Source: Sipunculus nudus (Eukaryota; Annelida; Sipuncula; Golfingiida; Sipunculidae). From it: DNA of 64,000 bases. The stretch is taken from assembly GCA_026874595.1 (NCBI GenBank), contig CM049322.1:21404400-21468399 (forward strand), in the 5' to 3' direction. This document shows positions 14,301 through 25,225 of this stretch, piece by piece. Positions within the stretch are counted from its first letter, which is position 1; each line of letters opens with the position of its first letter. The notes beneath the pieces were generated by a model. That model was not told the DNA's origin, did no database searches, and saw only the letters and a program-made list of their open reading frames with translations. Both the position numbers and the translations under genes were made by a program.

Positions 14301-17300
14301 CTTGGCATTTTCTTTTAAAAGTACTTGCCAAGTAGGGAAAGTGGCAATTAGCTTTTTTTGCCCATAATTAAATATTTACTTGTCCCACAAACATCAGTGA
14401 TCTTGGCCACAACCACAAAAACATGATCCATATGACTATTTTGCAACCATATACATATGCAATCATTTGTTTGTTAATGATAATTATTTTTAGCATTTAC
14501 ACATATAAAAACATGCAGGTAATTTAAGCTAGAGGTATTGCCATATGACTTCACATCTCCTGAAAGAGAAAGTGGCTTACTAAAGATAAGTCAAGATTCA
14601 GGCCTGTGTGTAAAGGTTTATGTTGCACCCATTTGCCCAGTCGGGCAAATAGGAACCAACTTTTGGATGACCTAGCTGCCACCATTTTCGAGAACTTTTA
14701 CTTGCAGCAGCTGAACAGTTAAACGTAAATGTCAAGCCCTAAACTGTCAATGGATACAGGATTTACATGTTTTACGAATAGAATGAACAAGCTTTGGCCT
14801 TTTAGAAATATCAAAAATCTTCAGCCTTACCATAAGAAAATGTTCACTTCTGATTAAAAGTAATGTCAAATTTCACCCCTTAACATTATATGTGATTTGA
14901 TAAATTATATATTTTATAAGGACAGGTGAGGAAGCATGATCTGCAATGTATTGTTGCCAATTTTAGATAACAAGAAATGCAACTGGCTTTTTTATCTTTT
15001 TTCCTGCAACTCTATAATATTATTCTCAAGTTAAATAAAAAAAGTTTTAAGTGGTCTGAGCAGGAGCCCAAACCTCCTCCTATAGATTGGCAGTTTACAA
15101 ACTGTTCAGTACTGGTTCTCATAAAACAAACTGTTCAGTACAAGTGCACTTGGCAAACTGAGGCTAATTATTTGTATCCATGTCAAGGTGATATTTGTTC
15201 ATATTTTGAATTAAATCTTTGTAGATACAAAATTAGATTAAAGCCACATGTAAACATTGAATATATCTTGTTTATCTGAAGGGTTTTCATTGTGCAATTG
15301 TAGGTGCTTCCAACCCCAGCAGTTAAGTGCCTAGTCAAAGCACTTTAGGGATGTACTTCATGGAAGCAGAGGTTACTATTCTGACCAGAAAGTACCAAAT
15401 CAATCAGGTTGATTTACTGATGGCTCTTTGTCAAAGGTCAGTAGTTGCACATGAAATTGTGTATAATTAAGGCATCTCTTGCTGCAATTTACTTTCCTGC
15501 AATTTGCTCACCTTTTCACATTTATGATGTCATATAACATTATTATTATTATTATAATATGTAAGCATTTATTTTTTATGTTTTGATTCAAGTTAAGAAA
15601 AAGTAGCAGATTTAAAAATGCAATTTAAGAAATGTGTTTGTTTTCTAAGAAGTCACTAGAATGGTTCAAGATTACAAACATTATTGTATATTTATAAATA
15701 ATTAAAATTATATGTAACAGCAATTATTACAAATGTTAAAGATCAAGTTTCCTTTGTACATCTTGCAACCATTAATTTTGCTGTATTGAAATGTTTATCT
15801 ACTTAAAAATTTTAACGGTTTCAGAAATTAAAGATAGGTTATCTTGTTTCATCATGTGTGATTTGATATTTGAGGTTTTTATTTAAATAGTAATATGAAT
15901 TTTTTAAAGACCCTGTCTCCTCACTGTCAAGCAAGGTGGTATGTGTGTGTTGTGCAGCTGTGAAAGTGTGTGCCTAAATAGTAATCTGATTTAAACAGTA
16001 TGAACCCCATATTGGACATTGATCAGACAGAGGGAACCTTCATGAAGGCTAAATGTTAACAGAAAAAGAGATCATGGACCATAAAACTGGAACAAGACTG
16101 TTCATAGAGCACACCAGTAAGGTGAATTGCAGTTAACTGAGTACAGGCACATGGAACACACTGTACTGAAGTGTGGTATCTAGGAATTCAAGTAGATGAT
16201 ATAACTGCCCTATCCTGAACAACTTGAAATGTGTTTAAAATATTTATTGGAACTTGTACGCAATGAATGTCCAACTAATTTAATATATTGAGTTAAATAT
16301 TATTAGAAGGATGTATTTTTGAATATATGAGACCCAGCAACATTGTAAAACTGTCACCCATCTGTTTTACTTGACAGAGTTGCTACATCCCAGTATACCT
16401 CAGAATCAATCTTGGGAAGGAAAAGTTGCCAGTCATCAGGTATGTCCATTGGAGGGTCTGTGTGAACATATAAGTCAGATTTGTACATACCTTGTCGTAA
16501 CAATGGCTGAAGCAAATACATTTAAATGAGAATAAGAGATGTCATATCTACAGATGGAAAGTTTGGTCCTTCATAAATTTTCATAGACAGTGTGACCCTT
16601 GTTTGATTTTTAGCTCAGTTTTAGCTCAAAGGACTATAAGTCAAACTTTAAGTTATTAGCATTAATATAAAATCAGTACCTTAAATTTTGCCCAACTTTG
16701 ACCATAGCACTTTTTTTCTGTAAGTACATTTGATTAAATTTATACATAAATAATTAATCTGTAAAATTCTTAAATTTGAAAATAAAAGCTAAAACATTAG
16801 GCTAGTTATTAAGTTTCTTTCAGAGGCTCCATTGTATTCATTTGCACCTCAAGGCCACTCACTTCTGGTTACTACTGCCCTGCCTGGGTAACCTTATTAG
16901 TGATGCAACACCAGTCCAGCACCCCTTCTGTCACAGGTGTACAGTTATTCTCATGTCACCAACCCCCCCCCCCCCACCAAGTCTATTCCAATAACTGTTA
17001 TTGTTTGAACTGTATTTCTTTAATTGTAAAGCTGTTTCCACTCCAATGTACAAAACATTTCTTGAGTAATCCAAGAGATGCCATGTTGTGGTAAAAATTT
17101 TTAAGAAATTAATTTACATTTAAATCATTTAATTAAGATATAATTAAACCAATCAGTAGGCATAATTTGATAATATATGAGCCAAATCATGGATAAATAA
17201 AGGTGCAATATAGAATTGAAAATTCTGAATCAATTGTTGTTTTTAGATATGTATTGTTTTGCAAATTCTAAAAAATATAACTAATAAAAAAATTAATACA

Positions 17301-20152
17301 TCTGTGTGCATAACTCGGCTATAGATTCTGATGCAATTTAGAATTGTGAATTAACTTAAATATTCAGATGAACATGTTAAGCTGTAAATGTACAGTTAAC
17401 TTTATAAACTTGAAAAAAGAAATTGATGTAATAAAAAAGGAGGATCTCATGCAAAGATTCGTTCATAATATTCCTGCCTCGGTGGAATTGGAATTGAAGT
17501 GATTTGATTTGTATTTCATCTTTTTGCCTGTTTTTTTAAATTTTAATAATTATGAATTCACTTGTTTTTCATGTAAGCACTGTTGAATTAAATTTCATAT
17601 CCTGTATGTATATGCAAAGGTGTTGTAACTCTCATCATCCCCCCCCCCCCCCCATCGCCATTGACTCCTTCCCCCTGCCATTGTGTCCTTCCATCTGAGC
17701 ACTGGGGAACAATGGTTTTATTGCAACTGCATAAAATTTTATAAAAAAAAAAGAAAATATATACAGAGGAACAGAGGTGTTGTAACTCCCATATTTATCA
17801 ACTTCAACCTTCCCCCCCCCCTCTCAACCACACCCACTATCAGGTCCTACATTTACATGTCAATTTCAGCTCAGCACAATCACCTATGGGTCCCTTGTTT
17901 TTTAGTTAAGCTGACTTTAAGTCATCTGAACTGTAGCAATTACCCATTGTCCTTCTGTCCAGCATTCTGTTAACAAGGCACAAAATGTAACCCCTGGACC
18001 TATATACTTTCCATCAAGAGAGGTCCAAGGTGAATCTCCTTGGTGACCTATATTTTACAAGTTATGTACAGGTCAAAACATGATTTTAAGCTTAAAAACA
18101 GTCAGACAGGGCACACATTGTTTCCATTAGGCCTAGAATATCATGTTGTGACATTCAGGGAGGTAAAAAACCTGAGTATCTTTGCAAGCCTGAAATTAGG
18201 TCATGGTGACCTATATTTTGTAAGCTATGGGCAAAAACAAGAGTTTTAACACCCAGAAAATTAGGCCTAGAGTCTTTTGAAGGGTCATTCAAAATGTCCT
18301 TGGGAACCTGAAAATAGGTCAGTGTCACCTATATTCTGGGAGTTATGGGGAAAAACCCAAACATGATTTGAGCACCCTGTATGTCAGATAGCACAAATTG
18401 TATATGGTAGGCCTAGAAAAAAGTACCAATAGACCTCTGTCATCACAAATTCATCACAAACCTTGTTCTATAGACAATTCATAGGTACCCCATACTCGCA
18501 AGTTGACAATTAATATATTCTCCGAAAACTTTGTTTCCATACTGATCATGGATAGATAAAGAAGTTGAATAATAATAATGGAAAATTAGTTATTCATGTA
18601 GATTTATGATAGCTACATGTTTATCCAATGTGCCACAGCACTGAAACAGTTTTGCATCTGCCAAGCATAGGCTATGTTTTTGCCAGTGTCTATCTGTTAG
18701 TAATATTATCAGGTTTATCTGTTAGCAATATTATTGTATCCAAAGACAAAGTCAGGGAATGCATGGTTTCATGAAGGTCCTGCCACCACCCACACCATCG
18801 CAAATAAATTTGTCTGCCTGATAACTCATAAACTATTTCAAAGATCTTTACCAAACTTTATGTATGCATTGATATGGGTGAGAGGACAAAGCCTCTTTAA
18901 ATTGGGTCAATACCTTTACTAGGAGAGTGAATAGGTCCATTTTCGGAGACAGTGACACACATTTCTTAAATATCTTGAGAAATATCTAGAAAATTGGCTG
19001 AAGATTTTGCATAGCATGTCATATACTGGAAAATGGTGGTGCCACCTATTATCTGTTCTTGTTTTCACCCCTTTTATTACCCCATCATAGACAGTACTGT
19101 GAGCATTACATGTATCTCTTATTATGATAAATATGGATATGGGTAATGGGATCAGGTATATTTAAATTGGGGTCATGACCTTTCCCATGAGTGTAGCCTT
19201 GACCTTGAATAGTTCTATATTTGGTGAAAATCACACAAAATCTTACATATCTAAATAAAAGATGCATGAATTGGTAAATAAATCCTATGGACTGAAGATC
19301 TTTGGTAGCTTTTACTATACTGTTAGCTTTATAAATCAAAACTAATGGACAGGTTTCTTTCATATTATGCATATACATAGATATATATGGATTATGGGAA
19401 GAGGTATATCTTAATTGGGATCATGACCTTTTCTATTAGAGTGGCCTTGACCTTGAAAATTGCCATATGTGGTGGAAAAAAGTTGCTTTTTCAAGTCAAT
19501 AGATGTATCTATCTCTAAATCAAAATGAATGTTGTCAGATGATAAGTTGTTGAAAGAGACTAGTGACCTTGAAGTTGGTTTTGAAGGTCACACCTGAAGA
19601 AGTGCTGGTGGCTTTGCCAAGTGTCAGTATATGCTTCTGAAGATAAGAGTATATTTTTGAGGGGGGGGGGGTTAGTTGTCAGAGAATACTAGTATGGCAT
19701 CTGCTATCCCCAAAAATGTTGCCCCTATTAGTACAATAGTGAAATATTTGTGTATCAAGTAACTATGCTTTAATCAGACACATATATTCATTCATTTACA
19801 AAGTTTAAAGTTGGCAAACAAGCCCTTCAAAATTTTGACCTAAAGTTGTGAATTTCAGCCTCTATTGACATTGGCCATGTTTATAGGATGAGTGTGTGAC
19901 CTTTGTGTCATTTGTCAATACCAATCATTATAAATCATCAGGTAGTTTTGGAAAGTGTTCTTATTGCATGCAAATATTATCAAAATTTTAATGTTTCTTC
20001 ACAGAATAAGAAGACAGCATACTGAAAGCCATAAGGGGACCAGTTGGACTGTCAGGAAGAAGATGACTGAACTTTCCTCTGTTTGTCTTGGATATTTAAT
20101 CAAGAAGTGTAATTCGAAAATCACAAAATGGGCCAGTTTTCCAGGACAATGA
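5258..20152 (+). CDS. Candidate three-exon gene for a 102-residue basic protein, unknown function
   Basis: I do not recognise the product. Coding exons are 5258-5356 (33 codons from an ATG in a CACATGG context, donor CAG/GTGAGA), 16378-16439 (acceptor TTGACAG, donor CAG/GTATGT) and 20005-20152 (acceptor TTCTTCACAG, ending in TGA). Phases agree: intron phase 0, then phase 2. The joined protein starts MGKNDFQEPSRTD, contains SCYIPVYLRINLGKEK in the middle exon and ends SFPGQ. It is rich in Arg, Lys and Ser, with no signal peptide or membrane segment visible. Upstream exons could add an N-terminus, although in-frame stops at 5189 and 5222 argue that the ATG at 5258 is the start. An optional in-phase segment at 8398-8451 is possible but unsupported. 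A candidate poly(A) signal AATAAA lies at 20568. The introns are full of repeats. Chance agreement of splice sites cannot be excluded. Confidence 0.3.
5864..6150 (+). repeat. Dispersed family S, partial copy
   Basis: It begins with the family's landmark TTAGCTCAGCTGACTGTAAG, continues through the C/T-rich CCGTCCG-type stretch and the AACAGGGCACAAATCGTAAC block, then stops abruptly. The same order occurs at 17895, 50650 and 57024. No coding content is seen. Confidence 0.8.
6340..7180. repeat. About 295-bp repeat, roughly three copies, with AGGTCA half-sites
   Basis: Blocks such as CCAGATGAAAACTCCAG-like, GGCCCACCACT and GACCCACTTCTTTAAAAAGA recur at about 295-bp spacing (for example near 6502, 6795 and 7087). 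Each unit carries AGGTCAAAGGTCAAGGTCAC or close variants (6631-6650, 6917-6936), which are direct repeats of the AGGTCA nuclear-receptor half-site. Confidence 0.75.
7185..10010. other. Long unassigned AT-rich stretch
   Basis: It lies inside the putative long intron of the small candidate gene. I see no recognisable domain, RNA gene or transposon. A minus-strand frame at 9558-9881 and a plus-strand frame at 8293-8505 have no family features. At 7731-7745 there is a C-rich run. Confidence 0.4.
10076..10132. repeat. Transposon-end-like motif with duplicated GGTCGTCTTATACATG
   Basis: GGTCGTCTTATACATG occurs twice, 17-18 bp apart, and is followed by TAAATACAGTA. The pattern resembles the terminus of a Tc1/pogo-type element. 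The opposite end was not found, so this is a weak call. Confidence 0.3.
10140..13060. other. Unassigned AT-rich stretch
   Basis: No gene or clear repeat is supported. Around 12086-12330 there is slightly less AT-rich sequence without an open frame. A G run (seven bases) lies near 11543. Confidence 0.4.
13161..13272. repeat. Near-perfect palindrome (hairpin), about 52-bp arms
   Basis: The left arm (13161-13212) and right arm (about 13220-13272) are reverse complements with a handful of mismatches and a loop of about 8 bases. Both contain GGTTTAGGCC and ATCCCGAT blocks. The palindrome makes both strands read as similar Asp/Pro/Arg-rich frames, which are artefacts. A related fragment lies at 14010-14070. 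Confidence 0.8.
13330..16377. other. Unassigned AT-rich stretch with a palindrome-derived fragment
   Basis: A fragment at 14010-14070 matches the palindrome at 13161. Elsewhere no exon is convincing. A frame at 14977-15279 contains PKPPPIDW, faintly like mitochondrial ATP synthase subunit d, but the similarity stops there. Confidence 0.4.
16378..16439 (+). CDS. Candidate internal exon (20 codons plus 2 bases)
   Basis: It lies between acceptor TTTTACTTGACAG and donor GTATGT. It reads SCYIPVYLRINLGKEK and onward, entering in phase 0 and leaving with two bases (AG) that pair with the A at 20005 to make Arg. The alternating hydrophobic pattern looks coding. Confidence 0.35.
16610..17100 (+). repeat. 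Partial copy of the 300-1620 repeat, fused to a family S fragment
   Basis: TTAGCTCA-type family S sequence (16613-16645) runs into TTAAATTTTGCCCAACTTTG (16680), also seen at 851 and 1523. The end near 17045-17090 (GATGCCATGTTGTGG) matches 2240-2260. A C run of 14 bases lies at about 16966-16979. Confidence 0.65.
17100..17894. other. AT-rich spacer with poly-C tracts
   Basis: C runs occur at about 17639-17653 and 17812-17821, each followed by similar C-rich text, so this may be a short local duplication. No coding signal is seen. Confidence 0.4.
17895..18480 (+). repeat. Dispersed family S copy
   Basis: It carries the family landmarks in order: TTAGTTAAGCTGACTTTAAG, the CTGTCC stretch, AACAAGGCACAAAATGTAAC, then repeated GGTCATGGTGACCTATATTT blocks and TTAGGCCTAGAAT blocks spaced about 100-170 bp apart. 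Confidence 0.8.
18820..19480 (+). repeat. About 255-bp repeat, three diverged copies
   Basis: Blocks resembling ATTGGGATCATGACCTTT and GTGGCCTTGACCTTGAA occur near 18895, 19165 and 19415. The copies have diverged more than the 457-bp array. No open frame is conserved. Confidence 0.65.
20005..20152 (+). CDS. Candidate terminal exon
   Basis: The acceptor ATGTTTCTTCACAG precedes position 20005. One base completes the Arg codon, then 48 codons follow (RRQHTESHKGTSWTV... to SFPGQ) before TGA at 20150-20152. It is strongly basic. No later donor is visible before the stop. Confidence 0.35.
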
Positions 20153-20985
20153 AATATCACCAAGGATTTAAGGCACCACAAATGATCCATTACTAGTAGA
20201 AGTGGTGTTTCCTCAAGAGAATCGTACATTGATATAGTTAATGGTAGGCCATAGTTTGCCAAATACTTACCCCTACAAACAGTTTATGCAACAACAGAAC
20301 ATTGTTATCGTTGCATTTAAAGCTTCAGTAACATGAAATATATTATATGGTGATTGTACTGAGGAAAAGGGAATATTTAAGAAGAGGCAGCTAAGGGTGT
20401 AATCGTTGTGACATATGGATCGATTACTGTACCAACCACTTATATGTGAATGGTATATATATGGTTATTAGTCAGTTGTTTCACAGGTTTAAAAACTCTG
20501 AACTGGAACTAAACGTAAGTAGCACTGATCACATTCACATTAGTATCATATATTGACCGATATTTATAATAAATAATGATAAATATCAAATTCACTCATC
20601 TTTGCTATTTGTTCTACTGTGTAGATGACGTGTATAGGTTGTATATCGTTACATTTATCTATCATACCCTGTGTTGGCAAGTACATTGGTAAAGTATATT
20701 TATGTAAAATAAGGCTGGGTTACATAAAATAGACCTATATGTTCAGTTGAACCCAATGAGTTTTTAGTAATTCCATATTTCGTGTGACTAGATTATAAAT
20801 AAGCTGTCATTGCATAATTGAGAAATATTGGACCCCTAGAAAAAATAAAACATATTTTTCAAAATTTTAGGAATTGTTATGTTGATTATATTGCTTATAC
20901 TATTATAAACATTTGTATGCGGTGTCAGAACGTCGTTATGTTTGGTCATCATTGGGCAATACTCAATAGTTTTAGTTATTTAGGT
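20153..20985. other. AT-rich region after the candidate terminal exon
   Basis: An AATAAA at 20568-20573 could serve as a poly(A) signal for the small candidate gene. Nothing else is supported. Confidence 0.35.
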
Positions 20986-20989
20986 GACT

Positions 20990-22395
20990 GGATTGTTTCC
21001 TTTTACTACGTCCTAATAACCTTGAAAACACGTTTCAGCAATATACAACAAACTTTCGGGTCCTGAATGTACCATGGTAAGAACGTTCTAGAAATGACGT
21101 TCATTGTTGTGTAAACGTTGATTCAACATTTTTTATTGGGAAAACGTTATTACACTGTCTAAAAATCTTTGCACTTTGCCGTTGCAATAACGTAATTTCC
21201 GGAACTAATATAAATCGTTGTATAAATGTTTCCTGTAGGTGAATGGATCGTTTCCCTTTAAATACGTCCTAATAACCTTAATAACACGTTTCAGCAATAT
21301 CCAATAACCTTTCTTGTCCCAAAAGTACCATGATGAGAACGTTCTAGAAACGTCTTCATTGTTGTGTAAACGTTGAGTCAACGTTTTCTATTGGGAAAAC
21401 GTTATAACACCGTCTAAACAACTTTCCACTTTGCCATTGCAATAACGTAACTTCTGAAACTAATATAAAACGTTGTTTAAATGTTTCCTGTTGGTGAATG
21501 GATCGTTTCCCTTTAAATACGTCCTAATAACCTTAATAACACGTTTCAGCAATATCAAACAACCTTTCTTGTCGCGAAAGTACCATGATGGAAAGTTATA
21601 GAAACGTCTTCATTGTTGTGTAAACATTGTTTTAACGTTTTTATTGAGAAAACGTTATAACACCGTCTAAAAAACTGTCCACCTTGCCGTTCAAGTAACG
21701 TTATGTTAGGAACTAATGTAAAATGTATAAATGTTTCCTGTAGGTGAATGGATCGTTCCCCTTTAAATACGTCCTAATAACCTTAATAACACGTTTCAGC
21801 AATATCCAACTACCTTTCTGGTTCCGGAGGTACCATGGTGAGAACGTTCTAGAAACGTCTTCATTGTTGTGTAAACGTTGATTCAACGTTTTTTATCGGG
21901 AAAACGTTATAACACCGTCTAAAAAACTTTCCACTTTGCCGTTGCAATAACGTAATTTCGAAAACTAATATAAAACGTTGTATAAATGTTATCTGTTGGT
22001 GACTGGCTCGTTTTTCTTTTGATACGTTCTTATAACCTTAATACAACGTTTAAAAATATCCAAATATCCTTCTCAGTCCCTATAAAGCCATTGAGGTAAC
22101 GCTGCCGAAACGTCTTTGGGACATAACTGCATGTTATTTTCCGAGCATGACTTGTCCAGAACGTTGCCAGTTGGTTACTTTAACGTTCAGCGCAACAGAA
22201 AACGTTTTGTCAATGTTTCGCCAACATTTCACTGTATCCTCGAATTGTTGTGTAAACGTTCATTTAATGTTTTTTAATGGAAAAACGTTAATACGCCGTC
22301 GAAAAAACTTTCCACTTTGCCGTGAGCGTAACATTATTGAAAAACGTTATCGTTACGAAAGCGCAATGTTTTAACAATGTTCAGGTAACCTTTTT
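20990..22395. repeat. AACGTT-rich satellite, about 255-bp period, five or more units
   Basis: The landmark CGTCCTAATAACCT (or a one-base variant) lies at 21009, 21265, 21520, 21770 and 22025, giving periods of 256, 255, 250 and 255 bp. Each unit contains several AACGTT palindromes, for example GAACGTTC, AAACGTTG and AAACGTTAT. The last unit is degenerate and ends near 22395 at GGCTAGCTGGG. It could be a tandem array or the inside of a foldback DNA transposon. Confidence 0.85.
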
Positions 22396-22826
22396 TGGCT
22401 AGCTGGGAAGTGGTGAAACAGTTTTGGAATGATGTATACGAAGGATTTAAACTAAACCATGACCTTAGGAATGAAAAATTTCATATTCTAGGATAACTGG
22501 AGAGTGCAAGCCTGAACAAGTTAGCCATCCATGCTCGATATATTATATATATAACAGTAGATTTGCTTAGATAATACCAGATTATGGAACATTTGTATTT
22601 TTTTTTTAAAACATATGAAGTATTAAGAATGTTAGTAAATAACTTTAAAACAGAAAAAAAAATATATTCAAATAATGGATAAAGCTGTGGAATTCAATTA
22701 ATATGCCTTGTTTAGAGAAAAAAAAGAATGATGTGTTATGATTATTTAATGAACAGGTACATATTTGTTCTGTGTTTTCTGTTTTGTTTTGTATTTTTTT
22801 ATGTATATGTATGTAATTATAGCATG
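22396..22826. other. AT-rich spacer
   Basis: No exon, RNA gene or recognisable repeat is seen. Confidence 0.4.
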
Positions 22827-22865
22827 TGTTACGGGGTGAAAATAGGGGCTCGTCCGGAATAAGGT
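22827..22865 (+). mobile_element. LTR-retrotransposon primer-binding-site-like motif
   Basis: GGGGCTCGTCCGGAAT at about 22845-22860 closely matches the tRNA-Pro primer-binding site known from LTR retroelements and follows a GTTACGGGGTGA block. No coding internal domain follows, so at best this is a decayed fragment. Confidence 0.3.
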
Positions 22866-22949
22866 AAACATTGTTGCCAAGGGAATAAGCTCACTAAAAT
22901 GTGACTCCTGGGATAATTAGTCTTGCTTTGATAGTAGAACGCTCTTAAG

Positions 22950-23100
22950 AGGGGTATGTTACGGGGTGACATAAAAGCGGACCGAACTGTCTGGCTAGTA
23001 AAGCTTGCATTGCTAGCGAAGCGGTTGGTACGCCCGACTTGTGCGCCACCCACATGGGTTCGAATCCCGGATTAGCCAAAAAATGTCCCCTTAGTAATTT
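22950..23100 (+). repeat. tRNA-like SINE or repeat unit, plus copy
   Basis: TGTTACGGGGTGACATAAAA opens the unit. GGACCGAACTG and TTGGTACGCCCGACTTGTGC follow, then GGGTTCGAATCCC, which resembles a pol III B box. The same unit, reversed, is at 25070-25225. No cloverleaf closes, so it is not called a tRNA gene. Confidence 0.65.
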
Positions 23101-24360
23101 GTCTTCGTGACACATGTAAGAGGGCCTCGTTTATAATGGCAATTCCTTGTTCTAATGTCCTTCCCTCATACTCGATGCAGCAAGTCTCGTTCATTTTTCC
23201 CCCGATCAAGTGCATGTGATTAAGCCCGGTGCTATTTTGAGGTACGCTGAACCCGTCTCCTTTCTAATAAGCAAGGCTTTTGGTGTCGTTTACTGGCCAA
23301 CATGTGAAAAGTAAGTTTATGAAGTGGGTGGGTCACATTGGTAGCCTTTAAAGTTAGGTGCCTTTCTCTATAATTAGTACCTTGAGAGTCAGTGGCTTTG
23401 AGCATCTGTACTCAAGTAAAGATTCAGTTGATACGACGGGTGCCTGTGTGCTGGTCTGGTTACTGAGAGCCGATGTCAGTCACGGCTGATAAATTCCCTT
23501 GTTAGGCTCGGCCGGGCGAGGCTCAATAGTTTGCTCAAAACTGATTGACTGACCACGGTGCAAGCGTTCCGTGTGATAAGCATCTCAGTCGTAAGACTGG
23601 TGTATTTATTACCTTGTGCATTTGTTCTCGTTTTCATTACCTATATGTTTAATAAACGACAGATTTCTAACATTTTTATTATCTTTTCACGAATTTAACT
23701 GCTCCATGATATGTGTTTTGCACCAAAAAAACACATTTTTTAAGCCCATGACACTATCCGAGTCTACAGTATTTAAATGTGTGTGTTTGTGTCTGTGTAT
23801 GTTTTTGTAACGGCCTACCTCCAAGACAGACAACCTTGAACAAGTGTGTGTATTTCACAAAAGCATGATAAAAAATGCTGTATTTAACATAGGTTACCAC
23901 TGAATGGTAATAAACGTAAATTCTGGATAAAGCTAACCTTGATGTCTTAGCAAGAAAACGCTCATTTGTTTTTTTTTATATAAAAGTTTTAAGGTGAATT
24001 CTGCTTCTTTGTAACACTTTGAGCTACGAAAGGAATGCTAGTGTTTTGTAATTGTTCGCTCGAGTGACTATGTAGTTATCACATGAAATAGTCAATATTT
24101 GTCACACCAAAAATGACCAGAGTAAATTTTGCATCACTCGAATGGTACGTCCATGGTCTGAGCTCTAGAGAGATACATATACTCTCTGTCCGATACAGGA
24201 CATTTACTCTTCAGAGAGGTTCATTTGCGTCTCACTACGAAATTGACCTATCCACCACAGCCCATAAGCTCTGCCCGTTTAACCTTGTAACTTTATTATA
24301 ATGAGCCCCTAGTACGCTCCTACACAGGTCTTCCATGTCCATGGTTGCAACAGCTGATTA
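23101..24360. other. Unassigned stretch, moderately GC-richer at 23450-23600
   Basis: No exon is convincing. The first half could be further decayed LTR-element sequence, since it follows the primer-binding-site-like motif and contains a late AATAAA (23651), but no second LTR was identified. Confidence 0.35.
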
Positions 24361-24371
24361 TTAGACAATAA

Positions 24372-24419
24372 TGACGTCACAAAGGGCGATGACGCACGAC
24401 GTAGCATTGACTGACGTCA
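24372..24419 (+). promoter_or_regulatory. Two perfect CRE palindromes (TGACGTCA)
   Basis: TGACGTCA occurs at 24372-24379 and 24412-24419, 40 bp apart centre to centre, with GATGACGCA- and CGACGT-type half-sites between. This eight-base site is the classic CREB/ATF-binding element. The pair lies 47-94 bp upstream of an ATG that opens a signal-peptide-like exon. Confidence 0.5.
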
Positions 24420-24465
24420 TCAACTGGAATCGCTATTCTCCATTGTTGAATATATCGCGGTCATT

Positions 24466-24519
24466 ATGTACTGTCTTGCCATATTTTGGATTATTTGTCT
24501 CATACAAATTACGTGCCAG
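24466..24519 (+). CDS. Orphan signal-peptide exon
   Basis: ATG at 24466 opens 18 codons (MYCLAIFWIICLIQITCQ) that end exactly at a consensus donor, CAG/GTAAGA. The stretch is almost entirely hydrophobic with a plausible c-region, as expected for a secretory signal. It leaves in phase 0. It would therefore splice in frame either to 31001 or directly to the 41153 exon of the downstream lectin gene, both of which accept phase 0. It may be an alternative first exon of that gene, or the first exon of a gene whose remainder I cannot see. Confidence 0.4.
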
Positions 24520-25069
24520 GTAAGACATTATTATTGTCGGTAATCGGAAGAATGGCTCCTGCAACCTATAGCCTAGAACTTTTAATACTGTCTTCTTTGT
24601 ATAAAAAATATGCCCAAAACATACCGACATGGTTACTGGTACAGACTACACGTTTTCTGTTTGTCAAAGCTCTGTCAAATTATGCAAATGTTTTTTTTTT
24701 TTGGTCAGATGATTGACGCTTTACAATGTTTACGGTCACCTGATTGGTTGTTCGTTAGTCCAATGCTTATGATTTTTCATTGAATGAATATGCGATTAAA
24801 GTCACATAGAGTTCATGGATAGGTCAATTACCCAGTCCTTTAAAATCAGTTTGTCTCTCTCGGTTATCCCATTGATTCCCAGATAGCTAAATTAAAATGT
24901 ACTAACGCGTCCTTTACAGATAGATGAGAACACTTTTGACATGAGCAATACATGATATGACACTTAATAGAAAGGTACGTTTTAAATAGAATTAATAAGA
25001 AGCCATATGCTTGCTTACTCATTTAATTATTAATCACTATTTAACTTTGAATATATAAATTTTGTTACA

Positions 25070-25225
25070 AGACCAAATTGCTCAGGGTAAAACATTGGGC
25101 CGATCCCGGTTTCGAACCCATTGTGGTGGCGCACAAGTCCGGCGTACCAACAGCTTCGCTAGCAAAGCAAGCTTCTCTAGCGAGGCAGTTCGGTCCTCTT
25201 TTTATGTCACCTCGTAACAATATCT
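25070..25225 (-). repeat. tRNA-like SINE or repeat unit, reverse copy
   Basis: This is the reverse complement of the 22950 unit: GGGTTCGAAACCGGG, GGTACGCCGGACTTGTGC and GGACCGAACTGCC on the minus strand, bounded by TGTTACGAGGTGAC and GTAACA. It is less altered than the plus copy. A frame crossing it is an artefact. Confidence 0.65.

Noticed and set aside
14977-15279. Possible ATP synthase subunit d exon (PKPPPIDW)
   Set aside because: Only an eight-residue similarity, no continuation and no flanking splice sites.
22980-23080. tRNA gene
   Set aside because: A B-box-like motif is present, but no acceptor stem or cloverleaf closes, and the unit is repeated in reverse at 25.1 kb.
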